The translations under genes were made by a program, and so were the position numbers. 64,000 bases of DNA from Dacryopinax spathularia (taxonomy: Eukaryota; Basidiomycota; Dacrymycetes; Dacrymycetales; Dacrymycetaceae), in NCBI GenBank assembly GCA_037974965.1, contig JBBPFI010000009.1, positions 1,240,001-1,304,000 of the forward strand, given 5' to 3'. The first letter of the stretch is position 1; each line of letters opens with the position of its first letter. Positions 21,982 through 34,769 of this stretch are shown here, in pieces. Under the pieces are notes generated by a model, which saw only the letters and a list, made by a program, of their open reading frames with translations, made no database searches and was not told where the DNA came from.

Positions 21982-24835
21982 TCATTCTTCCAAATCGTCC
22001 CTCTCCGTCTCCTTCGTATACTTCTTCTTCAGCATGCTCACTGCGTCATCCATCAGCAATATAAACCATAACACCGTCAAACCCGAGAGATGACGCAAAC
22101 GCACCTTCTCGCGAGATATTCGTACTTTGCATCCATCCGTCCGGGAAACACTGTACGATCTACCCCACCCCGGATCGCGTCAGCTTCATTTTCCCACCTG
22201 GCGAGTAAGGAGAAAGGAGGGAAGAGGACATACCCGTTTGTACAGATCCTTCCTGAGCCCTTGTTCCGAGACGTTTGACGAGCTGCCGTCGAATTGCCTA
22301 CCCCACGCACATCAGTCGACATCCTCCACAGACACAATGAAGTGAGAGGGAGGAGGGGAAGCAGGGAGAGGGGTAGAGGGAGAGGGAGGGGCGGCAGCAG
22401 GGAGAGAGAGGGAGAGGGGGGGAAGGGGAAGAGGAGGGTAGGTAGGGGGAAGGGGAAGAGGAGGGTAGGTAGAGGAAGGAACGGGACTCACGCCTTCTCA
22501 TTAGTCAACTGCGCACTATGGTTGCTCAGCTCCACAAGCTGCCACAAAATCTCCTTCATCCTCTCCGTCCATCTGTACCTCTTCACCGGGGCCTTCTCCT
22601 CTCTCTCGCGGGTCTCGCCTGGAGGAGCATTCGGGTCGTCTCCTCCTCCTGGGGGAGCGGCGTCGACCTGCATCGCGTTCGGGTCGCTCGCCGTACTTGG
22701 TGCCGCTTCCGCACTTCCCCCAGCAACGGCAGCGGCAGCAGTCCCTTCGGGAGGTAAAGCCCCAGAAGACGAAGGTGCCAGCCCGGCAGCTTTAGCGGCC
22801 TGGTGCTCCTCGTATACTTTGAGGGCGGCTTCGTATTCCGCTTCGGCGCGGGGTCGTTGTGCGTCCACCTCTTTTTTGAGCTGGGCGAGGAGGTCGTCTG
22901 TCCGGTCGGCGATGAGCTTTTGGTGGTCGGCGTACATCATTTTCTTGATCAGTTTCTGTTTGTGGGTCAGCACGCGCCCAACTTCCAAGGGGGACCGGAA
23001 ATGAAGAAGAGAAAGAAGCATAGAGAGGGAGAGGAGAGAAGAGGAGAGGTAGGGGAGAAATGAGCAGGGGAGAGGAGAGGAGGAGGAGGAAGGATGGGAA
23101 GGACGCACCATCATAGTATACCGATTATACGGAAAGATCTTCGGCATAACATTAAAATAATTATCGCCATACTCCCCATTCCTCAGCGCAAAAAGCGACA
23201 CCCTCTCCAGAACGGGCTTCAAGCTCGGCGGGAACTTGCCCTTGACCTCAAACGACTCCTTCTCGACCGCTTCGCGCAGCTCTTCGAGCATGCTGTCGAG
23301 CTCGGGGGAGAAGGGGTCGACCGCGACGAGGGTCTTGCGTTTCTTGGTGACGCCTTCTGGGGGAGGGAGGGAGGAGACGGAGTGGGAGGCGTCGAGCGTG
23401 CGTTTTTTGGGTTTGACGTCCTCGGCGGAGGTGGGGGAACGCATGGAGGGGTCCTTTGAGGGGGTTGTGATCGGGGGGAGGCCGGGGCCGGTGGTTGTGA
23501 TGGAGGGTTGGCGAGAGCCGGCACGGCCGAGGATGTTCACTTTCGGCTTTGTGGATCGTTTCCTGCTTGGGTCCCTGGTAGCAGCATCAGTATACGCGCA
23601 TACATCGTACAACCTAGCAAAGGAAAGGAGGCGAAGCGGATAGGCGTGGAGGAAGAGAGGTATGCGAAGGAGGGAAACGGGGACGGGGAAGGTAGGAGGA
23701 GAGCAAGAAAGGAGGAAAGGACGCACTGCTTCAGCGCAACACTCCCGCTGCTCACATAAAACCCCGCCTGCTTCGTCATCCCCATATACTTGGGCTCATC
23801 GACCATAAGCTCCGAATCATCAATGAACGGATCATCAAGATCATAATCCTTGCTCCTCCTCTTCCTCTTCACTCCTTTCTTTCCCTTCCCCACTGCTCCT
23901 CCTCCTCCGGGCACGGCGAGCTTCCCATCCCGGCCTTTGGCGTCGTCCTCGTCGCTGTCGGAAGAGGAGCTGTCGTCCGAGTGCACCACGGGTGGAGGGG
24001 TCGGAGGACGCTGACCGGTAGACCGGGCAAGGTCGAGGATATTGACCATATACGCCCCCGGTCCTCCCAGCTTAATATCCAGCCGGATAGTCGGCATCGG
24101 CGGCGGAGGAGCAGGAAGCTCAGGAGGCGGGGAGTTCGCTGTGCCCCGGGGTTTACGCGGTTTCTTGAGTTTTTGTTGGGTTTGAGAGGAGGAGGGCTTG
24201 TCAGGGCCGGACATCTCGACGTCGCTTGGGGGAGCTGTTGCTGGTCCTCCGTCTCTGGCATCGTCGTTCGTTCCCCCCAGAGGCGGGGGCGGGGCATCTT
24301 CAGGCTTTAGCGGGGTAGGAGGGACAACATTGGGAGTAGGAGGCTGCTCAACTTTGAGCGAAGGAAGGAGCGGGAGCTGGATCTCCGGTAGTCTGATGGG
24401 TGCTGGTCTTGGAGGCGTGTTAGCGGGCGTTGGGGCGCCGGACGAGTCGCCTGTTAGGTCTACGAAGGGGATTTCGAGCCCGAGATTGGATTTGGGCCTG
24501 AAGGGTGAGATGGGCGAGGTGGGCTTGACGTTGCCGATGCCAACATTACGATTGACGTTGTTGACGTTGTTGACGTTAGTACTGCTTGTGGTCCTGGCGG
24601 TAGGGCTAGTCGGTGGCGCGCCATTAGGTTGACTAGTGACGGCCCCATTCCCATTCCCATTCCCATTCCCATTTATGTGTTGACTAGGGGCAGAGGGAGG
24701 AGGATTATCGATAGGCGACTGACTCTGCGAGACCGGCACGGGCGACAGAGGAGAATATGACGCCCGAGGCGGACTTTCCTTTTCGGGTAATCGAGGTGGT
24801 GTGGTGTTTGAGGTGTTGGGGGCGTCGAGGTCCAT
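21982..24835 (-). CDS. HPC2: HIR-complex histone chaperone subunit Hpc2 (ubinuclein family), 738 aa
   Basis: Six exons leftwards: 24835-23727, 23574-23109, 22955-22492, 22297-22234, 22159-22105, 22040-21982; all phases match. Hpc2/ubinuclein works with the HIR proteins to deposit H3.3/H4 independently of replication. The Hpc2-related domain is at ~325-370 (DYDLDDPFIDDSELMVDEP, then GFYVSSGSV), split by intron 1. The ubinuclein middle domain (KGKFPPSLKPVLERVSLFAL, then GDNYFNVMPKIFPYNRYTMM) follows at ~460-525. A third helical part carries RYRWTERMKEILWQLVELSN and runs through three tiny exons to FPDGWMQSTNISRE and a basic C-terminus. The N-terminal 300 residues are Pro/Ser/Asn-rich, with a GNGNGN run and an IPFVDLTGD motif resembling a SUMO-interaction site. 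Introns 1-3 are unusually long for the window (152-194 nt) and pyrimidine-rich. ATG 24835 is the first true ATG in frame. Confidence 0.93.
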
Positions 24836-25881
24836 GCGCGCGAGATGCGAGGCGAGCCGCCGAGGCCGCGTCAAATACGTCTGGGATTGTTGCGATGCGA
24901 GGCGTTGCGATGTTGGAGGCCCCTAGGACGCGTTTGACGACGTATGCTGCGGGTTGGGAGGGCGATGGAAGGAGATTAGGATGTAGAAAGGGCAATACGA
25001 ACCCGAATTCTACGGGCCAAAGAGCAGGTACGAGACGAGGTGCGGGGCAAGAAAGAGAGAGAGCGGCGGGGCGTTTGGACTACACGACGGACGAGGAGCG
25101 GTACGGTATATGTATTTTTCGCAAGAGGGATACGATGATCCCATGCCCCCCCCCATCACGCCCTCCCATGCACACGTACTCACATCCGCGCCGCGCGAGA
25201 CTCTGAGCCCCTCTCACCTCCCCCCGGAAGGGCTGAGCGAAGGGAGGTGAGCCGTAAGATTGCACGAGCACGGCCCATCGCGGCGTTTGTGTCAAAGCTC
25301 GCGCACTGCGGCGGAGGGAAAAGCTATACCAAGGGAGGTCCCTTGCTCCCCTTCTCTCAGCGTAAAGACTGAGCGGAGGGGCCGCGCCGCCGATGATCCG
25401 ATGGATAACCCTAACTTAACCCTAGCTGGTCATAGCCACAGAGGTCAGTCATCATCCACTGAGTCGGAGTTGTACTGCCTGTGCAGTACTGTGCGACACT
25501 GGATTGCTCTAGTTATCGATTCTCATGATCAATGATGAAACTGGGATCGTACTACCTGTCCATCCATCGCCTAACCTGAGATCCGCCGACACATACGTTA
25601 TAGCCGCTATCGAAGGTGCATATATGCGGGTGCTCATATCGCGATGACCGGGAGGAGAGATGCCTGATGGTTGCATCACGAGCGAACGAGAGGAGAGGGA
25701 GGAGCGAAGAGTCCCTTGGGGGCGTCGGGGCGGATAGGGCCGTATATGCTTGCAAGATCATGACAATTTCGTAAAACATCTCATCATACTCATACAACCT
25801 CCCCTCCAACCAACCCCCTCACCCACGCCCGACCCGAGTCGCAGCACCCCAGTCCAAGTACCAGCACTCCAAACTCGCAGC
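24836..25881. other. Intergenic with inverted repeats and a telomere-like motif
   Basis: Upstream of HPC2 and downstream of DIM1. It contains a 10-bp inverted repeat CTCACCTCCC...GGGAGGTGAG (25213-25222 / 25242-25251, 19-nt loop), AAGGGAGGTCCCTT near 25339, and TAACCCTAACTTAACCCTAG near 25406-25425, which resembles two TTAGGG units on the other strand. No gene seen. Confidence 0.55.
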
Positions 25882-26712
25882 TCAATACCGATATCTCGTC
25901 GAGTAATCTACCCAGCCCGTTAGTATACGATAAGTGGAAGGAGGAGGGAGGAGGGAAAGGACGCACCTCTTGGCGAGACGACTAGACCTCGGCCTTTTGA
26001 CGCGCCGCGGTAGACAGTTTCGATTATATCGATCATTTCTTGTTTGTTGTCTATTGGCCAGTTTCTATGCAAGGGGTCAGCACCATGCCCAACCCATCCA
26101 AACTCAATTCTGCTCCGGAGAAGCACAAAGGGATAGGGATAGGACAGCGAGCGGATGAAGGAAAGGGACTGGGTGAGAAGGGAGGGAGAGGGGAAGAGGG
26201 AAGGAAGGCAGGAAGGAGCGAGGACGCACATCTTGTTGTTGTTGCCTGTTCCGAGGTCGATCATGATGTGCTTGTTCCGGTAAAAGAACATGACTGTGCA
26301 CGGATCGTAGAGCTCGTACATCTGTCCCATTCGTCAGCCTCGATCCTTTCCACCTCTCTGCTTCCCATCCTTTCCCCCTCCTTCCTGCCGACTGTGCGAC
26401 CGCAAGCAGCAGCAACAGCCGCGCCTGCCGTCCAGGCAGGAAGGAAGGAAGAGAAGAAGATGGAAAGATGCGCAGAGAAGACGTCGAACCAAGGCGCACC
26501 TTATTAAAATCCGGCACCTGAGTAATATCGACCAAATAAATAACCGCAAAGTTCTGCACTTTCTCCGCGACCCCATAGAGCGTCTCGTCCATCTTCATGC
26601 ATTGCGGGTCCCAGTCGTGCCCGAACCGGATCACGACGACGCGGTCTTCTTCGGAGAGGATCGCTTGGTCGACGTGCCAGCCGGAGGGGAGGTGGGGGAG
26701 GAAGTAGGACAT
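25882..26712 (-). CDS. DIM1: U5 snRNP thioredoxin-like protein Dim1 (TXNL4A), 142 aa
   Basis: Exons leftwards 26712-26500, 26321-26230, 26064-25967 and 25907-25882; introns of 178, 165 and 59 nt. The joined protein is 142 residues, the length I know for the Dim1/TXNL4A family, and starts MSYFLPHLPSGWHVDQAI. Dim1 is an essential, extremely conserved component of the U4/U6.U5 tri-snRNP needed for pre-mRNA splicing. Family segments run in order: FGHDWDPQCMKMDE, VIYLVDITQVPDFNKMYELY, DPCTVMFFYRNKHIMIDLG, NNNKINWPIDNKQEMIDII and the C-terminal GLVVSPRDYSTRYRY. The last exon encodes only eight residues plus stop, DYSTRYRY. As expected for this family, the thioredoxin CXXC is absent (DPQC). Confidence 0.98.
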
Positions 26713-27719
26713 CTTCGCGTTGGTTTAGGTATGGAAGTGAGGCGGATGTGGGGTGGAGGATGGAAGATGAGCGGTTGGTGCTGCAGGATGGCTGAGTGCA
26801 GGAAGGGAGGATGTGGTCGTCGTGTGCGTTGTAGTGACTAGGGTGCCGACGGTCCGTTCCAGAACGTTCACAAGCAACAATCATCCTGCGCATCTCAGCA
26901 ATCTCACACCATTCATCATTATTGGTTATCGCCATTCTTCTAACAGAATGTACAACATGACCAGGAAGGAAAATAGCGAGATCAATTAGCAATCGCCTTA
27001 AGAGCCATAACGAGCACTTTTATTCAATGCATTGCGCCCGAAGTCATCCCACCACTACTGTACAACCCGATCACCGCCCGATCACCAACCCAATCCAATC
27101 CAGCTATGTATTCAAAGTGCACCAACTCCGAATCCTACATATCCCTTCCGCTGCCAACCCGCATCCTCCATAACCCACAAACCAGCACGCACACAACGAC
27201 TTCTGCACCCGCCGATCGCGTACTTATCCTCGTGAGAGGATGAACTGAACCCGCGCGAATGTGGCACGTTCGTACCGAGGACGAGGTTAGGGTTATAGCG
27301 TCACTCACTACATGCTCAGTGGTTCAGCCTCTCGGGGACTTCATTAGCCCGACCATGGAGAGCATAGAGTTCAGAGAGGGTTAGCTTAGGGCAAGCCTCC
27401 CCCCCCGCCAGCCCAGACCCAGAGTTTTGTGGCGCACCACACCCCCATGGGCTCATCCCCCGGTGAGGTCACACACACACGTAGCCAACATAGGGATACA
27501 CCAGCCTACCTATAGCACTCGGGGCCGAGGCGTAGGAACGCCCCCTTCCCCCTCGCCCCTCGTAGTTTAGTTGGCCCGGAAAAGGATATAAAAGGTCGCG
27601 TCGCGCGATTCCCTCCTTTGCGCGTTCTTCTCGCTGCCCATCAGCTTGTCCCTTCTCTCCCTCCCTGTCTCCTTTCCTCCCACTCGTGGTCAGATCTCGC
27701 TTTGAGAGTAAAAGGGAAG
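26713..27719. other. Divergent promoter region of DIM1 and CHZ1
   Basis: About 1 kb between divergent genes. It holds a TATA box for CHZ1 (listed separately), a GGTTAGGGTTAT telomere-like motif near 27285, a CA run near 27472 and pyrimidine-rich 5' leader sequence. No exon recognised. Confidence 0.55.
27587..27593 (+). promoter_or_regulatory. TATA box upstream of CHZ1
   Basis: TATAAAA followed by GG, 126 nt before the CHZ1 ATG. It is succeeded by a pyrimidine-rich leader as in many fungal promoters. Confidence 0.55.
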
Positions 27720-28409
27720 ATGGCTGCTGGAACCACCACAAAACGTAAGGCGGACGACGAGTCTGCCGCTGCGTCCAAGAAGTACGTCTTGACCTCCCTC
27801 TCCCTCACCTCCTTCTTTCTTCAGCCTTTCCTGGCCCGCCCGACCGCCCCCTTCCAGCCTCTGGACTCCTCCCCCCCTGCTCCCCCCAGTCCCAGAACAC
27901 AGGCTTACCATCCCCTTTCCCCCAGAGCAAAGACAGACCCCAAATCCGCCCCTCCCCCCGATGCCAACGAAGACGAAGAAGAAGAAGACGCCGTCGACCC
28001 GGACGAGCTCGAAGCGCTCGACACGAGCAACATAATCGAGGGCGGCCGTCGCACGCGCGGAGTGAGGGTGGACTATTCCGTACGTCCCTCTCCCATCCTC
28101 CCTCTTCTTATCCCACGCGAGTGCTGATGACGGGTGTAGAAGGTGGAAGGAGCTGACGAGGAGGACGAGGAGGAAGACGAGGAAGATGAGGAGGAAGATG
28201 GGGAAGGAGATGCAGAGGAAGACGACCAAGGTGCCGAAGAAGCCGCCGAGGCCAACGGCGAGGACAAAGAGCCCGAGGACGGAGAGGGCGAAAAAGACGC
28301 CGAAGCGGACGGAGTAGAGGACGAGGAGAATGATGCTGAGGCTGGAGCTGATGGCGAGCAGGAGGAGGAGGGAAAGGAAGGGGCAAAGCCGGCTGATAAG
28401 GATGAGTGA
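27720..28409 (+). CDS. CHZ1: Histone H2A.Z-H2B chaperone Chz1, 161 aa
   Basis: Exons 27720-27781, 27926-28079 and 28140-28409; introns 144 and 60 nt, both with GTACGTC donors. Chz1 binds H2A.Z-H2B dimers in the nucleus and delivers them to SWR1. The diagnostic CHZ motif is present at ~52-71: LDTSNIIEGGRRTRGVRVDY. It is preceded by an acidic EDEEEEDAVDPDELEA stretch and followed by a very long Asp/Glu tail that fills exon 3, as is usual for acidic histone chaperones. The N-terminus has a short basic KRKADDE segment. Exon 3 makes long Ser/Pro-rich shadow ORFs on the minus strand. Confidence 0.93.
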
Positions 28410-29167
28410 GCGTCCTCCTCGGGAGGTCTGGCCACTATGGTGGCTGTTGGTGCGGGTTCGGGAGGGGGAAAGGATCTAGTGCTGCCGTTAAGAGGCTCTG
28501 GGGTGATTGGCCAGCCGAAAAATCGCAAGAGAGTACGGGACGACGCGCATACACGTACACGAACCAAAAGTTGTTGTTGTTGTATTCTTTGCCAAAAAGT
28601 ATTGTTATCCGTGTTCTCCCTCCAGAGCCGAGGATGTGTGCAAGTAGCGAGGCTGCGATGGGAACCGACCAGCAGCCATCTCACCAAGACGAGATCAGAG
28701 GTAAGCCAGGCAGAACGTTAGAGACAGCGCAGGCAGCATAGCTCGGACAAGGAGGGGAGTATAGTTCGTTTATCGCTTCATATAAAACTTGCAAGTGTGA
28801 TACATGTGATATCGAGCAAATCCGACCTCGTGTTCTCCTCATTTCCGCCTCGTTGCCTACGCCTTCCGAGCGATTCCCCCATAGGTGTGCTCGAGCGGGC
28901 CAAGACGACGAACGAATGGAATCAAACAGCGGTTATATCTCGTTCTGTAGCGCATAACTCTGTATAACTACATAGGTCAAGTCTCGCAGGATACCGTAAG
29001 ATCCTCGAAGCACTATCTTTTGTTACAACAAATGGGAATCGTTTTGAACCGCATACAAACACACAAACACGCTAGGCATCCGATCATCGTCGTCGTCCAT
29101 CAACCCGTAGCCCGTACCCACTCTTGCTTGGGTATCGCTCGCACCGGACCGTGTTAGAGACATGATG
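28410..29167. other. 3'-3' intergenic space
   Basis: Between convergent CHZ1 and SNF1; presumably their 3' UTRs. No gene or repeat noted. Confidence 0.5.
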
Positions 29168-31386
<2,219 letters not shown>

Positions 31387-31927
31387 GAGTTCGCGTTCAT
31401 AGGGTATTTGTGATGATGAAAGTGTTCGGAGGTGGAAGTGGGCGTTGTGATGAGAAATGAGGGACGACTCAGTGGACGACGGCGGAGGACGACGCTGTTG
31501 CGGAGCGTGTGATTTCTGGGGTACTCCGTCAGTCGTCGGGACCCGGGTGGCGGTTGTGCTCCCGCTCACTTGTGACGCTCCGACAACGCGGAGCAAGGGC
31601 GAGTACGTAATCTGAAACACCTCTGATGAACGCGCTTGGCGCGATGCCATCAACGAACCAAGCACAACGCGCAAGCTAAGTTGTCATGGTAATTGATCGA
31701 CAATTATTGTCAGAGCCATACAAAAAGAATACAAGGTGGACATTAATGAAGTTGATGAGTGATCGATCAAAGCATCGACAAAGATCGGATTAACTGATCT
31801 CGTGATTGATTTCTTTCTCCGTGTGGCGCAAATCGCGCTGTCGTTGGACGCGTCGTCCATCCAACGTTTCCCGCTCTCCTTGGCGCGAATAACAGTCACC
31901 TTTCATTTCTTGGTTACATCTTGGTGT
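31387..31927. other. Shared divergent promoter region (SNF1 / GEN1)
   Basis: 541 nt between two divergently transcribed genes (277 nt if SNF1 starts at 31650). No clear TATA box; likely a bidirectional promoter. Confidence 0.5.
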
Positions 31928-34587
31928 ATGGGCATTCCAGGTCTTTGGGATGTATGTACCTTGTGGAAGATTACCTCAACTCCGACTGAATAATTGACAG
32001 ATATTACGACCTGCTGGAAAATCGCGATCTCTTACCCACCTTACCGTGGTCGATGGCTTCGAGGACAACCGCTCTGGCAAGCGGGCGTACAGGATTGGTA
32101 TAGATGCAAGGTACGCCTTAGGCACTTGTTTATGTGCCATGCTGATTCGCATCAGTATCTGGTTCTTCCACGCGAACGGCGGCCAAGGCGGCGAGAACCC
32201 CGAACTCCGAACCCTCTATTTCCGGTGCTGTCGCCTGCTCGCCCTTCCCGTCCTACCATTGTTCGTATTTGATGGACCACTGCGACCATCTCAGAAGCGA
32301 GGAAGGAGGATTGGGAAGAACGAACACTGGATGGTCAGCGGCATGAGGGAAATCATTGATGCGTTTGGGTTTGAATACTGGACGGTGCGTGTTGAACTGG
32401 TTGTCGCTGAAGCATTCTGATTTCTGGATAGGCGCCGGGGGAAGCTGAGGCCGAGCTAGCATATTTGAATGACATTGGTGTCATTGATGCGATCTTGTCC
32501 GATGATGTGGATAACTTCCTTTTCGGAGCCAAGGTCGTCATACGAAAGTGCGTCCACGTGACGAGCCCTGGGATGTCCCTGCTGACGTTACTGTCAGTCC
32601 TTCGGCAACGTTAACTGGCACTCAAACCCATGTACGCAAGACCGGACAAGGAGAAAAGGACGATGGCCAGAACGTCGTCATCTACCGTTCTACCGACATC
32701 GAGCAACATCCCGACGTCAGTCTAAAACGAGGCGGCCTCATCCTCATCGGCCTCATGAGCGGAGGAGACTACAACACCTCCGGCCTAATGAACATCGGCA
32801 TGAAGATCGCCTATGCTCTTGCTCGCTGTGGATATGGGGATGAGCTGATCGACACTCTTGAGCAACTGCAGGACCGGAAAGAGCATCTTCCTTCTGCTCT
32901 CAACGGCTGGCGCGAGGCTGTCAGGAGAGATCTGTCCGGCGAATCTGACGTGACAGACTTGCTGAAGAGAAAGTATCCCTCAAAAGCCAAGGCTATTACG
33001 GACGACTTCCCTGTAATCGAGGATATCTGCTGCTACGCTGCACCCATCACGAGCTTCACCAAGAACAGGGACGTATCGGACATCCAATGGAAGAAGAAGG
33101 CCAGTCTTGCCAAATTGGCCGGTGTCTGCGAGAGGCACTTCGAGTGGGGTGTGATGGATACGATCATCAAGCGTTTTCGGACGACCGTATGGCAAGGTGC
33201 CGTTCTCCGGGCGTTGATAGAGGCAGTTCTGAAGCGGGATGAGCGATCTACCAAGGCTACGCATCCTACAGCGACACCCAAGAAAGCCACATCACGGCAA
33301 GAACCAGTGACAGCCGGTACCCGACTTGCGACTGCCTTCCTAGAGCTGGACGTCAACTCCCCACCCCGACCTTCCCAGTCGCGGAAACCGACTTCAGAGG
33401 AGGCCTCTTGCTCGAAGAACGACACCGCACGGAAAGATGTCAAAACGATAGCCGATATCAACCTCGACTCCCTCGTCTTACGCATCCACTCCAGCAGGCG
33501 GCACCCCTCAACGGATAACATGCTAGAATACCGGCTCGAAATCGATCCTGCCCAGCTGGTCGAGCAAGCTAAAGCCGGCGTGCGAGGAGATCGGATCCCG
33601 CCAGATTCGGTGCTCGATGGCGACTTTGTCGACCCCGAATCCGAGGTCGGCGACAGGAATCCAAAACGGCCCCCGCCGGACCCTCTGAGTACACTTCGAG
33701 TATGGATGCCAGGACCAATCGTGCAATTGGCATGTCCCGAACTGGTGAAGGAATTCGAAGCTGTCGAGCAGGGCAAGGCGGCGAAGAAAGCTGCGAAAGG
33801 CACAAAGAAGAAAGCTGGAACAGCTCCTGATGCGGCGTTGATCACGGAATGGTTACAGCCTGTGGATGTTGCTGTCGCGGTGCCCCCGCCAAAACGAGCG
33901 GCTACTTCAGTCAAGAAGAGCAAGTCGAGTCAAGAAGATCCTCCGAACCGTCTGTTGTTCCCCGCCAGCAAACCTTCGCTAAAGTCCACATCTAAAGTAC
34001 GATCTCACACTGCCCAAATCGGACCCCTTCACGATGTTCCCGACCCATTCTTGGATAGCGGCACCGCGAGTAACCCCAGCGGCGCCCACGGTCCTCCCAG
34101 GGCTCCGTCAGATCCCTTTTCTTACCTGTCCAAACCGGCTAAGCCTACTCTTCCGCCTCCAGCAAGAGCGCGTAGCAACCCCATCGACAAGAGCAAACGA
34201 CCTGTATCTCTACAATCATCTGACTCTGACGATCGAAGCCGGAGCCCGCGTACTGCCAGAACTGCGAAGACCCAGTCCAGTCCTCGCAAGTTGATTATAC
34301 CCTCTGATACGTCGGATGATGATGATCTACCGGCTGATGCATACCTATCCCTCTTATCACCGACGAAGAAACCCTCGCTTGTATCAACAGCTTCAGCTAG
34401 GACGAAGGGAGCCCGTCTTCCCCCTCCCGCTGAGGAGGTGATCGTATTGTCCAGTGACGATGAGACCCCACGGGCGCCAAGGATGATGACCGCCGCCAGG
34501 ATCGCGAAGGAGCCACGAGTTCCCGTCGAGCAGAAATCAATGGCTTCTCTCAGCTCCTCTGTCATCGAGGTTATCGACCTCACTTAG
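31928..34587 (+). CDS. GEN1: XPG/Rad2-family nuclease, GEN1/Yen1 type (Holliday junction resolvase), 822 aa
   Basis: Exons 31928-31951, 32001-32110, 32156-32384, 32432-32547 and 32598-34587; introns of 45-50 nt. The XPG-N region is MGIPGLWD, RAYRIGIDASIWFFHA and LPLFVFDGP. XPG-I is at ~122-155: APGEAEAELAYLNDIGVIDA with SDDVDNFLFGA, giving the acidic metal ligands. A helix-two-turn-helix region follows (GLMSGGDYN, MKIAYALARCGYGDELI, ~211-235). A GDYN-type motif and the GIDASIWFFH pattern point to GEN1 rather than FEN1 or EXO1. GEN1/Yen1 cuts Holliday junctions left after recombination. The C-terminal ~450 residues are mostly disordered and Ser/Pro/Lys-rich, and end with EVIVLSSDDE (~772) and VIEVIDLT at the very C-terminus, both resembling SUMO-interaction motifs. 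The first exon codes for only eight residues. Confidence 0.92.
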
Positions 34588-34769
34588 TAGCATGACATTG
34601 CCGCCTGCGTACAACCGAGCTTCCTTCGATTACGCCCTCTTGTATCCCCCTCACATGCACATCCACCTGTGTTGCAACTCCAGACAGCCATCGCAACGTT
34701 ACATTGGACCACAAGCTTCCAGATGAATACGAATGCCTCTCTCGGAGAAGAACCAATATATAGTAAAGA

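Noticed and set aside
33033-33923. 296-codon minus-strand ORF
   Set aside because: Antisense to the last exon of the GEN1-type gene.
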